NCBI RefSeq assembly: GCF_905171765.1
Contig: NC_053391.1
Coordinates: 656,861,750 to 656,925,749 of the forward strand
Reading direction: 5' to 3'
Origin: Bufo bufo
Taxonomy: Eukaryota > Chordata > Amphibia > Anura > Bufonidae
DNA: 64,000 nt
Positions 45,103 through 58,831 of this stretch are shown piece after piece. The position numbers and the translations under genes are program-made. Positions within the stretch are counted from its first letter, which is position 1. Each line of letters opens with the position of its first letter. Below the pieces are notes generated by a model that was not told the origin of the DNA, ran no database searches, and saw nothing but the letters and a program-made list of their open reading frames with translations.

Positions 45103-47264
45103 TTGTGGACTCTCACTGCAATCCTTGGTAGCCATTTGGCGCCGGTGGTGTCGTGGAGTGGGCCTGCTGTGTAACCTGCACTCCCTGAAGTGTATGGTAG
45201 CTGTCATGGCACCTAACAGGTAGTATACAATGCAGGTACGTGGAACCTACACTCCCTGAAGTGTATGGTAGCCGTCATGGCACCTAACAGGTAGAATTTA
45301 GCGTAGGAACCCGTCTAACAGAGATCGCCTTGACGCTCGGCAGACGGGCTCAAATAATTTTGTACAAAACGATTTGCCAAGTATCTCGCACTTATAGTGT
45401 AGCACTTGTTATTATTACGCAATTTTGTACTTTATATTGCAGTTTATTGTCGCATTGCATGTTTCTGTCTTTTAATGTTGTTCCCTGCCATAGCAATGTG
45501 CTACTGCGGTTTGGTAAGTGCTGACTGACCCCCTTTTTTGGCTTTTCTTTGCAGTTTGTACTGGAGGTGTGGCTGCCTCCTCAGTCCTGCACTCCTGACC
45601 ATCCTGTTTGCCCTATAGGCTGATTTTAATTAGTGTTAGTACATAGTCAGGCCTGCTCCCCCTCACTCACTGAAGCCATGGCACCAGGAGTGAGATAGTT
45701 TGTGGACTCTCACTGCAATCCTTGGTAGCCATTTGGCGCCGGTGGTGTCGTGGAGTGGGCCTGCTGTGTAACCTGCACTCCCTGAAGTGTATGGTAGCTG
45801 TCATGGCACCTAACAGGTAGTATACAATGCAGGTACGTGGAACCTACACTCCCTGAAGTGTATGGTAGCCGTCATGGCACCTAACAGGTAGAATTTAGCG
45901 TAGGAACCCGTCTAACAGAGATCGCCTTGACGCTCGGCAGACGGGCTCAAATAATTTTGTACAAAACGATTTGCCAAGTATCTCGCACTTATAGTGTAGC
46001 ACTTGTTATTATTACGCAATTTTGTACTTTATATTGCAGTTTATTGTCGCATTGCATGTTTCTGTCTTTTAATGTTGTTCCCTGCCATAGCAATGTGCTA
46101 CTGCGGTTTGGTAAGTGCTGACTGACCCCCTTTTTTGGCTTTTCTTTGCAGTTTGTACTGGAGGTGTGGCTGCCTCCTCAGTCCTGCACTCCTGACCATC
46201 CTGTTTGCCCTATAGGCTGATTTTAATTAGTGTTAGTACATAGTCAGGCCTGCTCCCCCTCACTCACTGAAGCCATGGCACCAGGAGTGAGATAGTTTGT
46301 GGACTCTCACTGCAATCCTTGGTAGCCATTTGGCGCCGGTGGTGTCGTGGAGTGGGCCTGCTGTGTAACCTGCACTCCCTGAAGTGTATGGTAGCTGTCA
46401 TGGCACCTAACAGGTAGTATACAATGCAGGTACGTGGAACCTACACTCCCTGAAGTGTATGGTAGCCGTCATGGCACCTAACAGGTAGAATTTAGCGTAG
46501 GAACCCGTCTAACAGAGATCGCCTTGACGCTCGGCAGACGGGCTCAAATAATTTTGTACAAAACGATTTGCCAAGTATCTCGCACTTATAGTGTAGCACT
46601 TGTTATTATTACGCAATTTTGTACTTTATATTGCAGTTTATTGTCGCATTGCATGTTTCTGTCTTTTAATGTTGTTCCCTGCCATAGCAATGTGCTACTG
46701 CGGTTTGGTAAGTGCTGACTGACCCCCTTTTTTGGCTTTTCTTTGCAGTTTGTACTGGAGGTGTGGCTGCCTCCTCAGTCCTGCACTCCTGACCATCCTG
46801 TTTGCCCTATAGGCTGATTTTAATTAGTGTTAGTACATAGTCAGGCCTGCTCCCCCTCACTCACTGAAGCCATGGCACCAGGAGTGAGATAGTTTGTGGA
46901 CTCTCACTGCAATCCTTGGTAGCCATTTGGCGCCGGTGGTGTCGTGGAGTGGGCCTGCTGTGTAACCTGCACTCCCTGAAGTGTATGGTAGCTGTCATGG
47001 CACCTAACAGGTAGTATACAATGCAGGTACGTGGAACCTACACTCCCTGAAGTGTATGGTAGCCGTCATGGCACCTAACAGGTAGAATTTAGCGTAGGAA
47101 CCCGTCTAACAGAGATCGCCTTGACGCTCGGCAGACGGGCTCAAATAATTTTGTACAAAACGATTTGCCAAGTATCTCGCACTTATAGTGTAGCACTTGT
47201 TATTATTACGCAATTTTGTACTTTATATTGCAGTTTATTGTCGCATTGCATGTTTCTGTCTTTT
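45103..47264. repeat. Tandem array, 597-bp unit, 3.6 copies, apparently identical
   Basis: Units begin TTGTGGACTCTCACTGCAAT at 45103, 45700, 46297 and 46894, so the period is exactly 597. I found no difference between copies by eye. The fourth copy is cut at CATGTTTCTGTCTTTT. Each unit contains a shorter duplicated segment of about 75 bp (CACTCCCTGAAGTGTATGGT, twice). The 64-codon frame repeated in each unit is an effect of duplication. A GCATGGAGAACT-type sequence flanks the array on both sides (45090 and 47270). No gene family was recognised. Confidence 0.9.
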
Positions 47265-47584
47265 TTTTTGCATGGAGAACTTGTCAGGATTGCTGAGGGG
47301 TTTTTGGCCATCGTGCCTCCACAAAAAAACAAAAACAAAAAAAAAAATCCCACAGAGATGGTAATATATATACCCTTTATATATAAATATTTTTTAAGTT
47401 ATTTAGTCTTTTATTTCTAATTTTCCATGTCACTATATTTTAAAAATACTAAAATTCAGCACTTTCCACACTGGCCACTAAGCCTAATAATAGGTGCCAA
47501 TTGGTATGTATAGATCACTTTTCAGCAGTTATCCCATTATCATCACAGGCAGGATTATCACCTAGATAAGTCATTACATATACA
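47265..47584. other. No gene recognised
   Basis: About 320 bp with T- and A-rich runs following the tandem array. No feature beyond the flanking GCATGGAGAACTTGT copy at 47270. Confidence 0.5.
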
Positions 47585-49158
47585 CAGTGGATATAAAAAC
47601 TACACACCCCTGTTAAAATGTCAGGTTTCTGTGATGTAAAAAAAATGAGACAAAGATAAATAATTTCAGAACTTTTTCCACCTTTGATGTGACCTATAAA
47701 CTGTACAACTCAATTGAAAAACAAACTGAAATATTTTAGGTGGAGGGAAGAAAACAATAAAAAAACTAAAATAATGTGGTTGCACAAGTGTGCACACCCT
47801 CTTATAACTGGGGATGTAGCTGTGTTCAGAATTTAGCAATCACATTCAAAATCCTGTTAAATAGGAGTCAGCATACACCATCATTTAAAGTGCCTCTGAT
47901 TAACCCCAAATAAAGTTCAGCTGCTCTAGTTGGTCTTTCCTGAAATTTTCTTAGTCGCATCCCACAGCAAAAGCCATGGTCCACAGAGAGCTTCCAAAGC
48001 ATCAGAGGGATCTCATTGTTAAAAGGTATCAGTCAGGAGAAGAGTACAAAATAATTTCCAATACATTAGATATACCATGGAACACAGTGAAGACAGTCAT
48101 CATCAAGTGGAGACAATATGGCACAACAGTGACATTACCAAGAACTGGACGTCCCTCCAAAATTGATGAAAAGACGAGAAGAAAACTGGTCTGGGAGGCT
48201 ACCAAGAGACCTACAGCAACATTAAAGGGACTGCAGGAATATCTGGCAAATACCGGCTGTGTGGTACATGTGACAACAATCTCCCGTATTCTTCATATGT
48301 CTGGGCTATGGGGTAGAGTGGCAAGACAAAAGCCTTTTCTTACGAATAAAAACATCCAAGCCAGGCTACATTTTGCAAAAACACTTTTGAAGTCTCCCAA
48401 AAGCATGTGGGAAAATGTGTTATGGTCTGATGAAACCAAGGTTGAACTTTTTGGCCATAATTCCAAAAGATATGTTTGGCGCATAAACAACACTGCACAT
48501 CACCAAAAGAACACCATACCCACAGTGAAGCATGGTGGTGGCAGCATCATGCCAAAGGGCTGCTTTTCTATCTATAGCTGGAACTGGGGCCTTAGTTAAG
48601 CTAGAGGGAATTATGAACAGTTCCAAATACCAGTCAATATTGGCACAAAACCTTCAGGCTTCTGCTAGAAAGCTGAACATGAAGAGGAACTTCATCTTTC
48701 AGCATGACAACTACCCAAAGCATACATCCAAATCAACCAAGGAATGGCTTCACCAGAGGAAGATAAAAGTTTTGGAATGGCCCAGTCAGAGCCCAGACCT
48801 GAATCCGATTAAAAATCTGTGGGGTGATCTGAAGAGGGCTGTGCACAGGAGATGCCCTCGCAATCTGACAGATTTGGAGTGTTTTTGCAAAGAAGAGGGG
48901 GCAAATCTTGCCAAGTCAAAATGTGCCATGAGTAATAAAATCAAAAGGTGCTTCAACAAAGTATTAGTTCAAGGGTGTGCACACCTATGCAACCATATTA
49001 TTTTATTTTTATATTTTTTCTTCCCTCCACCTAAAAGATTTCAGTTTGTTTTTCAATTGAGTTGTACAGTTTATAGGTCACATTATCTTTGTCTCATTTT
49101 TTTACATCACAGAAACCTGACATTTTAACAGGGGTGTGTAGACTTTTTATATCCACTG
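47585..49158 (+). mobile_element. Tc1-like transposon with long inverted repeats
   Basis: The ends are CAGTGGATATAAAAA and the inverse TTTTTATATCCACTG, followed by TA at 49159. The expected left TA is separated by two bases (TACACAGTGG). The inverted repeats are long: about 200 bp at the left and 175 bp at the right, and the right repeat lacks about 30 bp present in the left. A Tc1 transposase lies between them. Confidence 0.88.
47976..49010 (+). pseudogene. Tc1 transposase, inactivated
   Basis: The first frame (47976-48599) begins MVHRELPKHQRDLIVKRYQS and carries the paired-type helix-turn-helix DNA-binding region, the linker 'RTGRPSKI', and the first catalytic Asp in 'LWSDETKVELFG'. Near 48555 a frameshift breaks 'KHGGGSIM'. 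The second frame continues 'SIAGTGALVKLEGIMNSSKY', 'FIFQHDN' with the second Asp, and 'SPDLNPIKNLWGDLKRAV'. In active Tc1 enzymes the last motif has Glu (NPIENLW) as the third DDE residue; here it is Lys. The C-terminal end is also scrambled. Frameshift plus catalytic substitution make this a dead copy. Confidence 0.9.
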
Positions 49159-49519
49159 TAGTCCTTTAGTGAGAATAGGAGCACCAGCACTATATATAGA
49201 GCCCTGTATTGATATGTGGAACACATATTACACTACAGACCTCTAGTGATACATAGCACCCTATATGCAAACATGTTAACCAATAGGAGGAGTGCTGTTA
49301 CACAGGCAAAGGTTGAGGCTGGTATATAGACTGTGCCCGTTCTTATTACATATAACTGACGTAATGTGTGTACTATTGAGGAGCGGTGTTAGTGATGCCA
49401 CATCGTGTACTGGTTCTTCTGTGGCATCACTAGTTCTTCAGTAATCAAGTATTCTACCGATTAATCCAATGATTAATCGAGTACTCTAATAAGAAAAAAA
49501 AATTTAAAGTCATCAGCCC

Positions 49520-50090
49520 CCCGTGCCATCGATCTCTCTCTCATGCCATCAGTTCCCTCCCAGTGCCATCAGCTCCCCAAGTGCCAGCAGCTACCCCCAG
49601 TGCCATGAACTCCCCCATGCCATCAGCTCCCCCCAGTGCCACCAGCTCTCCACAGTGCCATCAGTTCCCCCTCCAATGCCACCAGCTCCTCCCCCAATGC
49701 CAACAGCTCCCCCCGGTACCACCAATTCCCCCCTAATGCCATTGCCCCCCCCAGAGCCATCAGCTCCCCACCCAGTGTCATCAGCTCCCCCAGTTTCATC
49801 AGTTCCCCCTCCAATGCCACCAGCTCCTCCCCCAATGCCACCAGCTACCCCCGGTACCACCAACTCCCCCATGCCATCAGTTGCTCCCCACCATGCCATC
49901 AGTGCCCCCTCCAATGCCACCAGCTCCTACCCCAAGTGTCACCAGCTCCCCCCATGCCATCAGTTGCTCCCCTCAAGTGCCATTAGCTCTCCCCTGGTGC
50001 GATTATCTCCCCCCAAGTGCAACCAGCTGCCCCCACTTTCATGAACTCCCCTATGCCATAAGTTCCCCCACTCCCCCTCCTAGACATCAG
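49520..50090. repeat. Minisatellite of CCAGTGCCATCAGCTCCCC type
   Basis: Units of about 15-20 bp built on AGTGCCATCAGCTCCCCC are repeated with many variants. Plus-strand frames are Pro/Ser-rich and minus-strand frames Gly/Glu-rich purely from the repeat. It ends about 470 bp before the TRPC6 exon. Confidence 0.85.
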
Positions 50091-51789
<1,699 letters not shown>

Positions 51790-54714
51790 GATAGTGATAC
51801 CTCATAAAATACTCATTAATTAACATTCACCATATGTCTACTTTATGTTGGCATCATTTTGGTAATGTAATTTTGTCTTTTTAGGATGTTAGAAGGTTTA
51901 ATATTTTAAGAAGCAATTTTTTAAATTTTTAAGAAAATTTCCAAAATCTATTTTTTTAAGGACCAGTTCAGTTCTGAAGTCATTTTGAGGAGCTCACATA
52001 ATAGAAACCACCCATAAATACCCCATTTTAGAAACTACACCCCTCAAACTATTCAAAACTGGTTTTAGAAATGTTGTTAACCCTTTAAGTATTCCACAGG
52101 AATTAAAGCAAAATAGAGGTGAAATTTCAGAATTTCACTTTATTTTGCAGATTTTCCATTTTAATTAAAGAAAATTCACGTAACACATCAAGGGTTAACA
52201 ACAAAACAAACCTCAATATTAACCTGATTCTGCAGCTTACAGAAACACCCCATATGTGGTTATATACCGCTGTATGGGCACATGGCAGAGCTCAGAAGGC
52301 AAGGAGCGCCATATAATTTTTGGAGGGCAGATTTTGCTGGAATGGTCTTAGGGCGCTATGTTGCATTTGAAGAAACCCTGAGGTACCCCAACAGTGAAAA
52401 CCCCCAAAAAGTTACCACATTTTTGTAAACTACACCACCCAAGGAATTTTTAAGGGGTGTAGCGAATACTTTGATCAAACAGGCGTCTCATAGAATTTAT
52501 AACCCTTGGCTGTGAAAATGAAAAATTTAATTTTTTTTTACAAGAAAATGGTGCTTTAGGCCCAAACTTTCTTTTTCACAAAAGATAACAGGAGAATATC
52601 CCCCCACAATTTGCTACCCATTTTCTGCTGAATACAGTAACACCCCAATTGTGGTCATAAACTGTTATTTGGGGATATGCCACGGCTCAGACGGGAAGGA
52701 GCGGCATCTGGATTTTCTAACATGGAATTCTCTGTCATGGTTTTTAAGAGTGATAACTTTTTTTTTTTTTTGTTGACTGAGCTGCGTGAGGGCTTATTTT
52801 TTGCGCAATGGTCTTGTGTGAGGGCTTGTTTTCTGTGGGATGAGGTGATGTTTTTACTGCTACCATTTTGGGCTACATACAACGTTTTGTTTGATTGATA
52901 TTATGGTTTTTGTGAGGTGAGGTGAGAAAAAAAAAGATGTTTTGGCATAATTTTAGTTTTTTTTACGCCGTTCACTTGATGGGGTAGATCATTTGATATT
53001 TTTGTAGATCCGGTCGTTATGGATACAAGAAAACCAAATATGTCTATTTTTATTTTTACGTTTTACACAATAAGAACATTTTTAGAAAAAAATAATGTTT
53101 TTGTGTTGCCATTTCCTTAGAGCCATATTTTTTTAATTATTCTGGCTATGGTCTTGTGTGAGGGCTTGTTTTCTGTGGGATGTGGTGACGTTTTTACTGC
53201 TACCATTTTGGGCTACATACGACGTTTTGTTTGATTGATATTATGTTTTTTGTGAGGTGAGGTGACAAAAAAAAAAGATGTTTTGGCATAATTTTAGTTT
53301 TTTTTACGCCGTTCACTTGATTGGGTAGATCATGTGATTTTTTTTGTAGATCCGGTCGTTATGGATTTCAAAGATACCAAATATGTAAAAAAAAATTTTT
53401 ACGTTTTACACAATAAGAACATTTTTAGAAAAAAAATCATGTTTGTTGCCATTTTCTTAGAACCATATTTTTTTTTATTTTTCTGGCTATGGTCTTGTGT
53501 GAGGGCTTGTTTTCTGTAGGATGAGGTGACTTTTTTACTGCTACCATTTTGGGCTACATACAACGTTTTGTTTGATTGATATTATGTTTTTTGTGAGGTG
53601 ACAAAAAAAAGATATTTTGGCATAATTTTAGTTTTTTTTACGCCGTTCACTTGATGGGGTAGATCATGTGATATTTTTGTAGAGCGAGTTGTTATGGACG
53701 CAGCAATGCCAAATATGTCTATTTTTTGTTAATGTTTTACACAATAAGATTAGAAAAAAATCATGTTTTTGTGTTGCAATTTTCTTAGAGCCATATTTTT
53801 TAAAATTTTTCTGGCTATGGTCTTGTGTTGGGGCTAATTTTTTGCGGGATGAGGTGACGTTTTTATTGCTACCATTTTGGAGTACATACGACTTTTTGAT
53901 TAACATTATGTTATTTGGAAGGTGCAGTAACTAAAAAAGTTGTTTTGGCTAATGTCTATTTAAAATTTTTTTTTTTACAGCATTCACCTGATGGGGTAGA
54001 TCATGTGATACTTTAGAGTTGGCCGTCACGGACGCGGCAATACCAAATATGTCTATTTTATTTATTTTTTTCTATTTTTAACATCTTTTAAAATGACTTA
54101 ATTGGGGAAATTTCTTTTTTTTACATGTGAAACTTTTTTTTTTTATAAAACACTCTATTTTTCTTTTACATTTTTCTTTTATTTTACACTTTGCGTCCCC
54201 CATAAGGTCATACAAGACCTCTTGGGGACATTTAACTTCACTTTTTTTTTTTTTCCACTATTGAATTCTCCTGTAACTGGGCCAGACAAAGTAGCCCCAG
54301 TTACAGTGGAAATATACCCCCAGAGAGGCTGTACAACATTATACTGCACTGTAAAGCCTCAGTGCAGGGCTGATTGAGGTCTATGGAAGACCCGACTGCT
54401 CCTGCACTCCCCCGGCCCCGGCGGTCACATGATCACCGGGCAGGGACAAGAAGCAGCATAGCGCTTCCTTGCTGTATACACAGCGCTCGTTCAGCACTGT
54501 GTATACAGCAATCTAGAAGGCAGGGACACCCAGGAATGGTCCCTGCCTTCTCCCTGGGGTGCCCTGCTGTCACTGACAGCGGGCCCCCAGCACAGCAGCT
54601 GCACGATGAGCGTGCAGCTGCTATCTCTGAAAAAACATTCTAAAACGTCCAATCAGAAATAAACCCGACCGCCCAGGTCGTTTATAGTCAATGGGCAGTC
54701 GGGAAGTGGCTAAG
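51790..54714 (-). mobile_element. Diverged TTAA-type element, minus orientation
   Basis: On the minus strand it starts near TTAGCCACTTCCCGACTG and runs to sequence resembling the far end of the 41446-44454 element (for example CCATATGTCTACTTTATGTT and CTACACCCCTCAAA). The interior contains its own tandem repeat (52808-53930). The far terminal repeat was not recognised. No transposase. Confidence 0.55.
52808..53930. repeat. Tandem repeat of about 330-341 bp, 3-4 units
   Basis: TGGTCTTGTGTGAGGGCTTG recurs at about 52809, 53150 and 53491, with a diverged form near 53818. Each unit also has GCTACCATTTTGGGCTACAT and CGCCGTTCACTTGATGGGGT. Units are diverged, unlike the 597-bp array. Confidence 0.8.
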
Positions 54715-55499
54715 TTTATTAAGGTGACTCTGTCAGGTTTACTCTCTGAAGAGAGAAAAGAATAGAGGAGAAGACAATGAGCTTGGGAAAAAAATAGTTT
54801 TCTACGATTTGATTCAGTATTTTCATATGAAAACCTGTGAGTAGCCTGTGAGTCCTGTTTACCCCACCCACATATAGAGAATGCCTGTGAGTCCTGCTAC
54901 CCGTCCACTTATAGAGAAAGCCCATTAGTCCTACTTTCTCAACCCACTTAGAAACATAGAAACATAGCATGTGTCAGCAGATAAGAACCATTTGGCCCAT
55001 CCAGTCTGCCCAATATACTTCACAGCCTGTGAGTTTTGGCTTTATCCCACACAGAAAATTCAGTGTCCTTAATCCCCCTCCCACTTCTACAGAAAGCCCA
55101 TGAGTCCTGGCATCCACCGCCCACACATAATTAATCACAACTTTTCTGGCAGCATTTCAAAAGCTTTTTACATGAAAATACAGAATCAAATCAGAGAACA
55201 CTATATATCCTCAGCATCTCCAAGCAGCCACTGCTGTCACCGAGGTGGAGAATTTGACCAATCTGCTTAAAGGGGCACATGACCTAGTGACGTGCTTCAT
55301 GGGTGACATGGGACCACTGTGGCAGTCATCAGCTCATCGGTTGTTGATGTGGGAAGACCTGGGACCTCTAGAGCTTCGGTGGGAACAATGAAAGTGTGAT
55401 TACCACAGGGGTGATCAACCCCTTTAAACTTGGTTGCTAATTGACCTGTTATGCCACTGTAGTTTATTAGACATTGCAAAAATAAATAACAATGCTGTT
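54715..55499. other. No gene; LINE-tail fragment at 54952-55025
   Basis: AGAAACATAGAAACATAGCA followed by AGATAAGAACCATTTGGCCC and CCAGTCTGCCC is the 3' tail of a common amphibian LINE. The rest has no recognised feature. Confidence 0.55.
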
Positions 55500-56160
55500 T
55501 TTACCCCACCATAACAACATTCAACGAGCTGGGCCCGCTGGGGAAACACGTGAGGCTCACGTGGGGGTAGTAGTGGTTTTTACTCACGGTTAGCAGAGCC
55601 TCCCTGGGCCGGCAGTGCAGTGGATGGTAAGACAGCACTAAATCCTCCAAGGCACGCTCTACTGCGGGGAACACCAGCCAGATGGTAGTTGAGGTGCCCT
55701 TGATGGTGTAGGTGTTTAAGGTGCTTTGGTGGCTGGGCCCCTGTGTTCGTGACGCCAGCACTATAAGGTGCAAATGTTGAGTGTAGTAGTAGTAATGAAG
55801 AGTCAGTTGTTGTAAAACAATTGAACATTTACTTGAATCAATAGTCTCAAGGCAGATGTTATAGTCCATCAATAAAGTGCATTCATATGGCATGTGGTGA
55901 CTCAGAAATACGTACAATTGTATTCCACTTATCAGGTTTAGGCAATAGTCAGTTGAGTAGTTTTCTCTTTAGGGTTGACACTTTACAGGCAAGACTTCTT
56001 ATAATATTTCTAAGCTAAATCTATAATCTTAATCTGGTACTAAATATGCTGGTTTCTGTTTACTTTGAGCTATCCTATAAGGGCGTTCTCCCTCGTGGCA
56101 GGCATCAGTCTTCTGCTACATTATTTGCAGGATGCTCTCCTAAAAAGGTTAAGGTTTTTT
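55500..56160 (-). mobile_element. LTR-like relic
   Basis: The organisation around GTTCGTGACGCCAGCACTAT and TAGTAGTAGTAATGAAGAG resembles that of the LTR copies at 2640-2760 and 5725-5790, but sequence match is weak and ends were not found. It may be a related LTR family. Low certainty. Confidence 0.3.
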
Positions 56161-56209
56161 CACTATGTCCTGTGGGAACTCACCCAAGATCCACTGCCAC
56201 CCCGACCCC

Positions 56210-56522
56210 CCGACCCCCCGGGTCCCCAATGCACAGGCAACGTCCGTGCGGCGGCCAGGACGGATCAAGACCAATTCAAGTTCTATTTTTTTGCGGTGCG
56301 GAGGCACGGACAGAAACACCACGGAAGCTCTCCGTAGTGCTTCTGTGAGGTTCCGATCCGTGCTTCCGTTCTGCATCTCCGTGATTGCGGACCCATTCAA
56401 GTAATTTGGTCCACATCCGTGATGCGGAGTGCACACGGGCTGGTGCCCGTGTATTGTGGACCCGCCATATGCGGGCCGCAATACTGCCACGGGCACACAA
56501 TGTTCGTGTGCAAGAGGCCTTA
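56210..56522. mobile_element. Harbinger-like MITE fragment
   Basis: The right end GTGTGCAAGAGGCC is followed by TTA. Repeated GCGGGCCGCAATAC and CCGTGC...GCACGGA-type motifs give a foldback character similar to 51680-51785. The left terminal repeat was not seen. Confidence 0.45.
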
Positions 56523-57340
56523 GGCTGAGAGGCAGTGCCAGAATCTACTAAATAATGCAAGTGTCACAGCCTGTTTCATTGTGTGGATTGCGCGGACGGT
56601 TGTAGCCTGTATGACCTGGACCTTGATCCCAGATTCCCAGATCCACAAGATACAATAGATTATATGATCAGTTCCAGCAATAACTGTTCTGTAAAATAAC
56701 TGCATTTCAATACACAAAGCCAGTTACAAACCAGTGATTTCTATCTGAAAATAGAGAAAATCATGCACCAGTCGCCACTTAACCTATCAACGTCTTCATC
56801 CCCTTCACATTTATTGCTAGCACCAAACCTCTCAGAGGAGCCTTAATTGTGCGTTTCTTTCATATGCCTCTCTATGTAATTTGAAGACATGTAATTTTTC
56901 AGGCCCAGAAGGTGTAGTGACCAGGAACGGGTTCACTGACGCCACTTTAATACAGTGGCAGGGTCAGATGGATAATATATCCTGTATTTGTTGTGACGCC
57001 AATTGCAGCATGTGCAGGGTACTATCCCAGGGCCCTTCCAAGGTGTTATAACGCACGTCCCAGATTAGGAATGCCAGAGTGGTATGATGGCCTATAATGT
57101 CTCTATAGCTTGATGTTAGTTGTGTCACGGTGTCTCCTACCTGGGTACGGCTGGACTCCTGGCTCCTGGCTCACTTGCAATAACTTTGAGTGTAGTAATA
57201 GAGGAATTTTTCAGAAGAAATGATGTCCAGACCTTTAGATAAAGTTCAAACGTTTCTTTACTCTATAACGCTGTTATGGTACTTATCGGGGCTGCAAATC
57301 CACCGTGTGATGTGGGTAAAGTTCACTTGAATATCCAAAA
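56523..57340. other. No gene recognised
   Basis: Contains motifs such as GTGACGCCAATTGCAGCATG that echo LTR-like sequence elsewhere in the window, but no boundaries could be set. Confidence 0.4.
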
Positions 57341-58200
57341 TAAAAATAGAGGCGCTCACGCTGCCAACAATTGTGGAATCCAATCAGGAATCAGTTCTCC
57401 AGGTTAAGAGTTACTCACAATGCAACCACACAATCAGACTCCAGACGTGGGGCGCACTTCCAAACGCCCGAACCCTGGAAAGAAGTTAGGAAAGAGCAGA
57501 AATGGTGCGCTCACATTAGGCCAATTGAGGATGCACGGACCACGCCGGGAACATGGGCGTGAGGGTACATGTCCAAGTAAAAAAGAGAGAGGGTCCAGCT
57601 TCCAGATAACGTGGAATCTTTTTAATAATTCAATGCAGTAAAAACCATAAACAATCCAGGTCTACGCGTTTCGGATCCAACGATATAGATCCTTACTCAT
57701 GACAAGTCTTGTCATGAGCAAGGATCTATATCGTAGGATCCGAAACGTGTAGACCTGGATTGTTTGTGTTTTTTTCTGCACTGAATTATTAAAAAGATTC
57801 CACGTTATCTGGAAGCTGGACCCTCTCTCTTTTTTAGTGGAAATAAGTTAGGTTCACAATAGTGAAGTTCCACAATGGAGCAATTCCAAAACATGTTTAT
57901 TCTACTTACAAGGGGCGAAGCTGAATGGCGAAACCTAGGTCGGGTGGATGCACGAGACAAGCTACTTTTAATATGCAGTTTTAATGTCCATCTTGTAAGT
58001 TGAATAAACACGTTTTGGAATTGCTCCATTGTGGAACTTCACTATTGTGAACCTAACTTCTTTCCAGGGTTCGGGCGTTTGGAAGTGCGCCCCACGTCTG
58101 GAGTCTGATTGTGTGGTTGCATTGTAAGGAACTCTTAACCTGGAGAACTGATTCCTGATTGGATTCCACAATTGTTGGCAGCGCGAGCACTTCTATTTTA
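57341..58200. repeat. Composite of three palindromes inside a 150-bp-armed foldback
   Basis: Outer arms are 57341-57490 and 58052-58200, nearly perfect inverses. Within them lies a palindrome almost without spacer (57580-57705 and 57710-57836, centre GACAAGTCTTGTC). A third inverted pair is at 57847-57912 and 57992-58058. The second palindrome includes TCTACGCGTTTCGGATCC. No coding region. The family was not identified. Confidence 0.85.
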
Positions 58201-58831
58201 ATTTTGGGTTTCTTTACTTGGTCCCAGCAGGTTTTGGCAATGATTGGCAGGAATGAGAACTTCTGCTTTAAATGTGGAGCTTGCAGGATAAAACGCCTAC
58301 TTGGTAGCTCTGTAACTATGTCAGGGTTAGATTCTGCACTTATCTGAACCTTCTGCTTTGTGGGGACAGACTAGCTGAGGAGAAATGAGCTTCTCCTAGG
58401 TCTCTGGACTTATCTCACAGATGGATTCACAGGGGATGCTTTCTTCCTGGAACTCTGGAGGTTGTCTATAGTTTCTGCTTTTCTTCATCCAGCTGAGCTG
58501 AAGGTGTTCAAGCTGGGTATATGACCAAGTCTCAGCCGGGACTAGGTCCTTGATGTCTTCCCTATGCAGGGGAACTCCTCACACACACCCTACCCCTAGC
58601 AGGGGGTGGGCTACACTGACTCTAACTTCCTTCTCCACCCATGCTGCAGGATGTGAGACCAGCCCACTCTCCACAGAGGGGGAGCTGAGCTGGAATAATC
58701 CATTCCAGCTCAGATTCACTAAACACTAATCTGTACTTGCCAATGAGTTGCTGCCACCTACTGGTAACCAGGCAAATTACATGAACAATTACATTTAACA
58801 TGGATTTATATGCACATTTGTGGAAGACATA
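58201..58831. other. No gene recognised
   Basis: About 630 bp without recognised coding domain or repeat ends. Confidence 0.45.

Noticed and set aside
45500..45560. GTAAGT and a downstream TTTGCAG in the 597-bp unit as an exon border pair
   Set aside because: The pair is suggestive but would define only a 40-bp intron-like gap with no coding frame on either side; treated as chance.
45330..47420. Repeated 64-codon frame starting MTLGRRAQIILYKT
   Set aside because: It recurs only because the 597-bp unit is tandemly repeated. It has no recognisable domain and no independent support.
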